Positions 4,568 through 6,466 of a stretch of DNA of 6,466 nucleotides are shown here, one piece after another. Both the position numbers and the translations under genes were made by a program. The DNA comes from Flavobacterium sp. (GTDB taxonomy: Bacteria; Bacteroidota; Bacteroidia; Flavobacteriales; Flavobacteriaceae): assembly GCA_017989775.1 (NCBI GenBank), contig JAGNPF010000091.1, forward strand, positions 1 to 6,466, in the 5' to 3' direction. The notes beneath the pieces are model-generated. The model was given only the letters and a program-made list of their open reading frames with translations, searched no databases and was not told where the DNA came from. Within the stretch, counting starts at the first letter, position 1, and every line of letters starts with the position of its first letter.

Positions 4568-6451
4568 ATGGCAACTGGACAAATTAACGTTTCGGTAGAG
4601 AACATCTTCCCCTTAATCAAGAAATTCTTGTACAGCGATCACGAAATATTCCTGCGTGAATTGATTTCGAATGGAACAGATGCTACCCTAAAATTAAAAC
4701 ATTTAACCAGCATTGGCGAAGCCAAAGTGGAATACGGCAACCCAATCCTGGAAGTAAAAATCGACAAAGAAGGCAAAAAACTGCACATCATTGACCAAGG
4801 TATTGGTATGACTGCCGACGAAGTGGAGAAATACATCAACCAAATTGCTTTCTCGGGTGCCGAAGAATTTTTGGAAAAATACAAGGATTCTGCCAAAGAT
4901 TCCGGAATCATTGGTCATTTTGGTCTTGGATTTTACTCTGCTTTTATGGTGGCTTCCAAAGTTGAAATTATTACCAAATCATACAAAGACGAACCGGCAG
5001 CCCACTGGATTTGTGACGGAAGTCCAGAATTCACTTTGGAACCAGCCGACAAAACCACTCGTGGAACCGAAATCATTTTGCATATCGCCGAAGATTCGTT
5101 GGAATTCTTGGAAGAGTTCAAAATCAGGGAATTGTTGAACCGTTACAACAAATTTATGCCTATTCCAATTAAATTTGGAACCAAAACTGAAACCCTTCCA
5201 AAACCGGAAGACGCTCCCGAAGAATACGTAAACGAAACCATTGAAGTTGACAACATCATCAACAACCCGAATCCGGCTTGGACGAAACAACCAACGGAAT
5301 TGGCTGATGAAGATTACAAAAAATTCTACCACGAATTGTATCCAATGCAATTTGAAGAGCCGTTATTTCACATTCATTTGAACGTGGATTATCCATTCAA
5401 CTTGACCGGTATTTTGTATTTCCCAAAATTGGGTTCTGATTTACAAATCCAAAAAGACAAAATCCAATTGTACCAAAACCAAGTTTACGTGACCGACAAC
5501 GTGGAAGGAATCGTGCCTGAATTCTTGACGATGCTGAAAGGTGTGATTGATTCTCCGGACATCCCGTTGAACGTTTCTCGTTCCGGTTTGCAAGCCGATG
5601 GTGCCGTGAAGAAAATTTCGAACTACATCACTCGTAAAGTTGCCGATAAATTGAAATCGTTGTTCACCGAAAATCGTGAAGATTTTGAACAAAAATGGAA
5701 CGACATCAAAATCGTTTTGGAATACGGAATGCTTTCTGAAGAGAAATTCTACGAAAAAGCAGGTGCTTTCGTTTTGTACCCAACGGTGGACGACAAATAC
5801 TTCACTTTGGACGAATTGAAAGAAAACTTGAAGGAAAACCAAACCGACAAAGACGGAAAATTGGTGGTGCTTTATGCCGGAAACAAGGAAGCACAACACT
5901 CTTATATCGAAATTGCCAAAGACAAAGGATACGAGGTATTGCTTTTGGATTCGCCAATTATCTCGCATTTAATCCAAAAAATCGAAGGCGACAACAAAGA
6001 TTTGACTTTCGTTCGCGTCGATTCAGACCATATCGACAATTTGATCAAGAAAGAGGAAAACGCCATTTCCAAATTGTCCGATACCGAAAAAGAAAGCTTG
6101 AAAACTTCATTGGAAACTTATATTCCTAAAGCCTACACCGTGCAATTGGAAGCTTTAGACAGCAATGCGGCTCCTTTCATCATCACGCAACCTGAATTTA
6201 TGCGTCGCATGAAAGAAATGAGTCAATCTGGCGGTGGCGGAATGTTCGGAATGGGCAATATGCCGGAAATGTACAATTTGGTGGTAAACACCAACTCTGA
6301 TTTGGCTTCCAATATCTTGAACACTGAAGACAAAACAACCCAAGAAAGTTTGGTAAGACAAGCTTTGGACTTGGCCAAATTATCCCAAAACCTGTTGAAA
6401 GGCGAAGAATTGACGGCTTTCGTGAAGAGAAGTTTTGATTTGATTAAATAA
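4568..6451 (+). CDS. htpG: Molecular chaperone HtpG (Hsp90 family)
   Basis: The 627-residue protein is a complete bacterial Hsp90 (E. coli HtpG is 624), a cytosolic ATP-driven dimer that remodels client proteins. The N-terminal GHKL ATPase (about 1-200) has the Hsp90 signature YSDHEIFLRELISNGTDA with catalytic E31, Mg-site N35 and D38; the adenine-binding D76 in IIDQGIGM; the lid glycines in IGHFGLGFYSAF (116-126); and TRGTEI (164-169). The middle domain (about 225-500) carries FEEPLFHIHLNVDYPF and DIPLNVSRSGLQ, where R338 is the ATP-contacting arginine equivalent to yeast Hsp82 R380. The C-terminal dimerisation domain (about 505-627) holds FMRRMKEMSQ, a Gly/Met-rich loop (555-565) and MYNLVVNTN. 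It has no eukaryotic charged linker or MEEVD tail. The ATG at 4568 fits the family N-terminus. It is transcribed alone, divergently from the lipoprotein operon, and no chaperone neighbours are seen. Confidence 0.98.
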   Translation: MATGQINVSVENIFPLIKKFLYSDHEIFLRELISNGTDATLKLKHLTSIGEAKVEYGNPILEVKIDKEGKKLHIIDQGIGMTADEVEKYINQIAFSGAEEFLEKYKDSAKDSGIIGHFGLGFYSAFMVASKVEIITKSYKDEPAAHWICDGSPEFTLEPADKTTRGTEIILHIAEDSLEFLEEFKIRELLNRYNKFMPIPIKFGTKTETLPKPEDAPEEYVNETIEVDNIINNPNPAWTKQPTELADEDYKKFYHELYPMQFEEPLFHIHLNVDYPFNLTGILYFPKLGSDLQIQKDKIQLYQNQVYVTDNVEGIVPEFLTMLKGVIDSPDIPLNVSRSGLQADGAVKKISNYITRKVADKLKSLFTENREDFEQKWNDIKIVLEYGMLSEEKFYEKAGAFVLYPTVDDKYFTLDELKENLKENQTDKDGKLVVLYAGNKEAQHSYIEIAKDKGYEVLLLDSPIISHLIQKIEGDNKDLTFVRVDSDHIDNLIKKEENAISKLSDTEKESLKTSLETYIPKAYTVQLEALDSNAAPFIITQPEFMRRMKEMSQSGGGGMFGMGNMPEMYNLVVNTNSDLASNILNTEDKTTQESLVRQALDLAKLSQNLLKGEELTAFVKRSFDLIK

Positions 6452-6466
6452 GCAGAGAACCCATTT

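Noticed and set aside
5441..5968. 175-codon minus-strand frame inside htpG
   Set aside because: It is Phe/Val-rich, has no recognisable domain, and overlaps the essential middle domain of a complete Hsp90 gene.
6220..6265. Gly/Met-rich stretch in HtpG as a possible insertion or repeat expansion
   Set aside because: Bacteroidota HtpG proteins commonly have a Gly/Met-rich loop between the MRRMKEM helix and the MYNLV strand, so it is a family trait.

Overview
The window looks like ordinary chromosome from a Bacteroidota bacterium, most likely Flavobacteriaceae and probably Flavobacterium or a close relative. The evidence is AT-rich DNA, A/T-rich leaders without Shine-Dalgarno sequences, several upstream matches to the Bacteroidota -7 promoter element TAnnTTTG, and proteins of flavobacterial type (an HtpG with a Gly/Met-rich C-terminal loop, short 'MKK...C' lipoproteins, a GT2 protein with a C-terminal extension). 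No rRNA, tRNA, CRISPR array, insertion sequence, integrase or phage gene was seen.

Layout. Six genes lie on the minus strand. Read in the direction of transcription (right to left) they are: a small lipoprotein of lipocalin-like type (3909-4385) and an OmpA-domain lipoprotein with a glycine zipper (3206-3895), 13 bp apart and probably one operon ending at a hairpin terminator (3150-3181). Next is a compact two-gene cassette, a small putative antitoxin (2871-3104) overlapping by 4 bp a RelE/ParE-like toxin (2566-2874). Then come a family 2 glycosyltransferase (1415-2557) starting 8 bp after the toxin stop, and a lipoyl-bearing E2 acyltransferase of a 2-oxo acid dehydrogenase complex (15-1322) after a 92-bp gap. 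On the plus strand, divergent from the lipoprotein operon, is the Hsp90 chaperone gene htpG (4568-6451), complete and ending 15 bp before the window edge.

Function. The genes do not form one obvious pathway. E2 serves central or branched-chain oxo-acid catabolism in the cytoplasm, the GT2 protein probably builds cell-surface glycan, the two lipoproteins belong to the envelope, and HtpG handles protein folding. The toxin-antitoxin pair is the only accessory-type element. Its tight coupling to the glycosyltransferase gene is the main point of genome organisation here.

I found no convincing new multi-gene system. The points most worth checking are a Gly-to-Val change in the E2 catalytic DHRxxDG motif, the C-terminal domain on the glycosyltransferase, the weakly characterised antitoxin, and the overlap of a terminator with a promoter upstream of the toxin-antitoxin pair.
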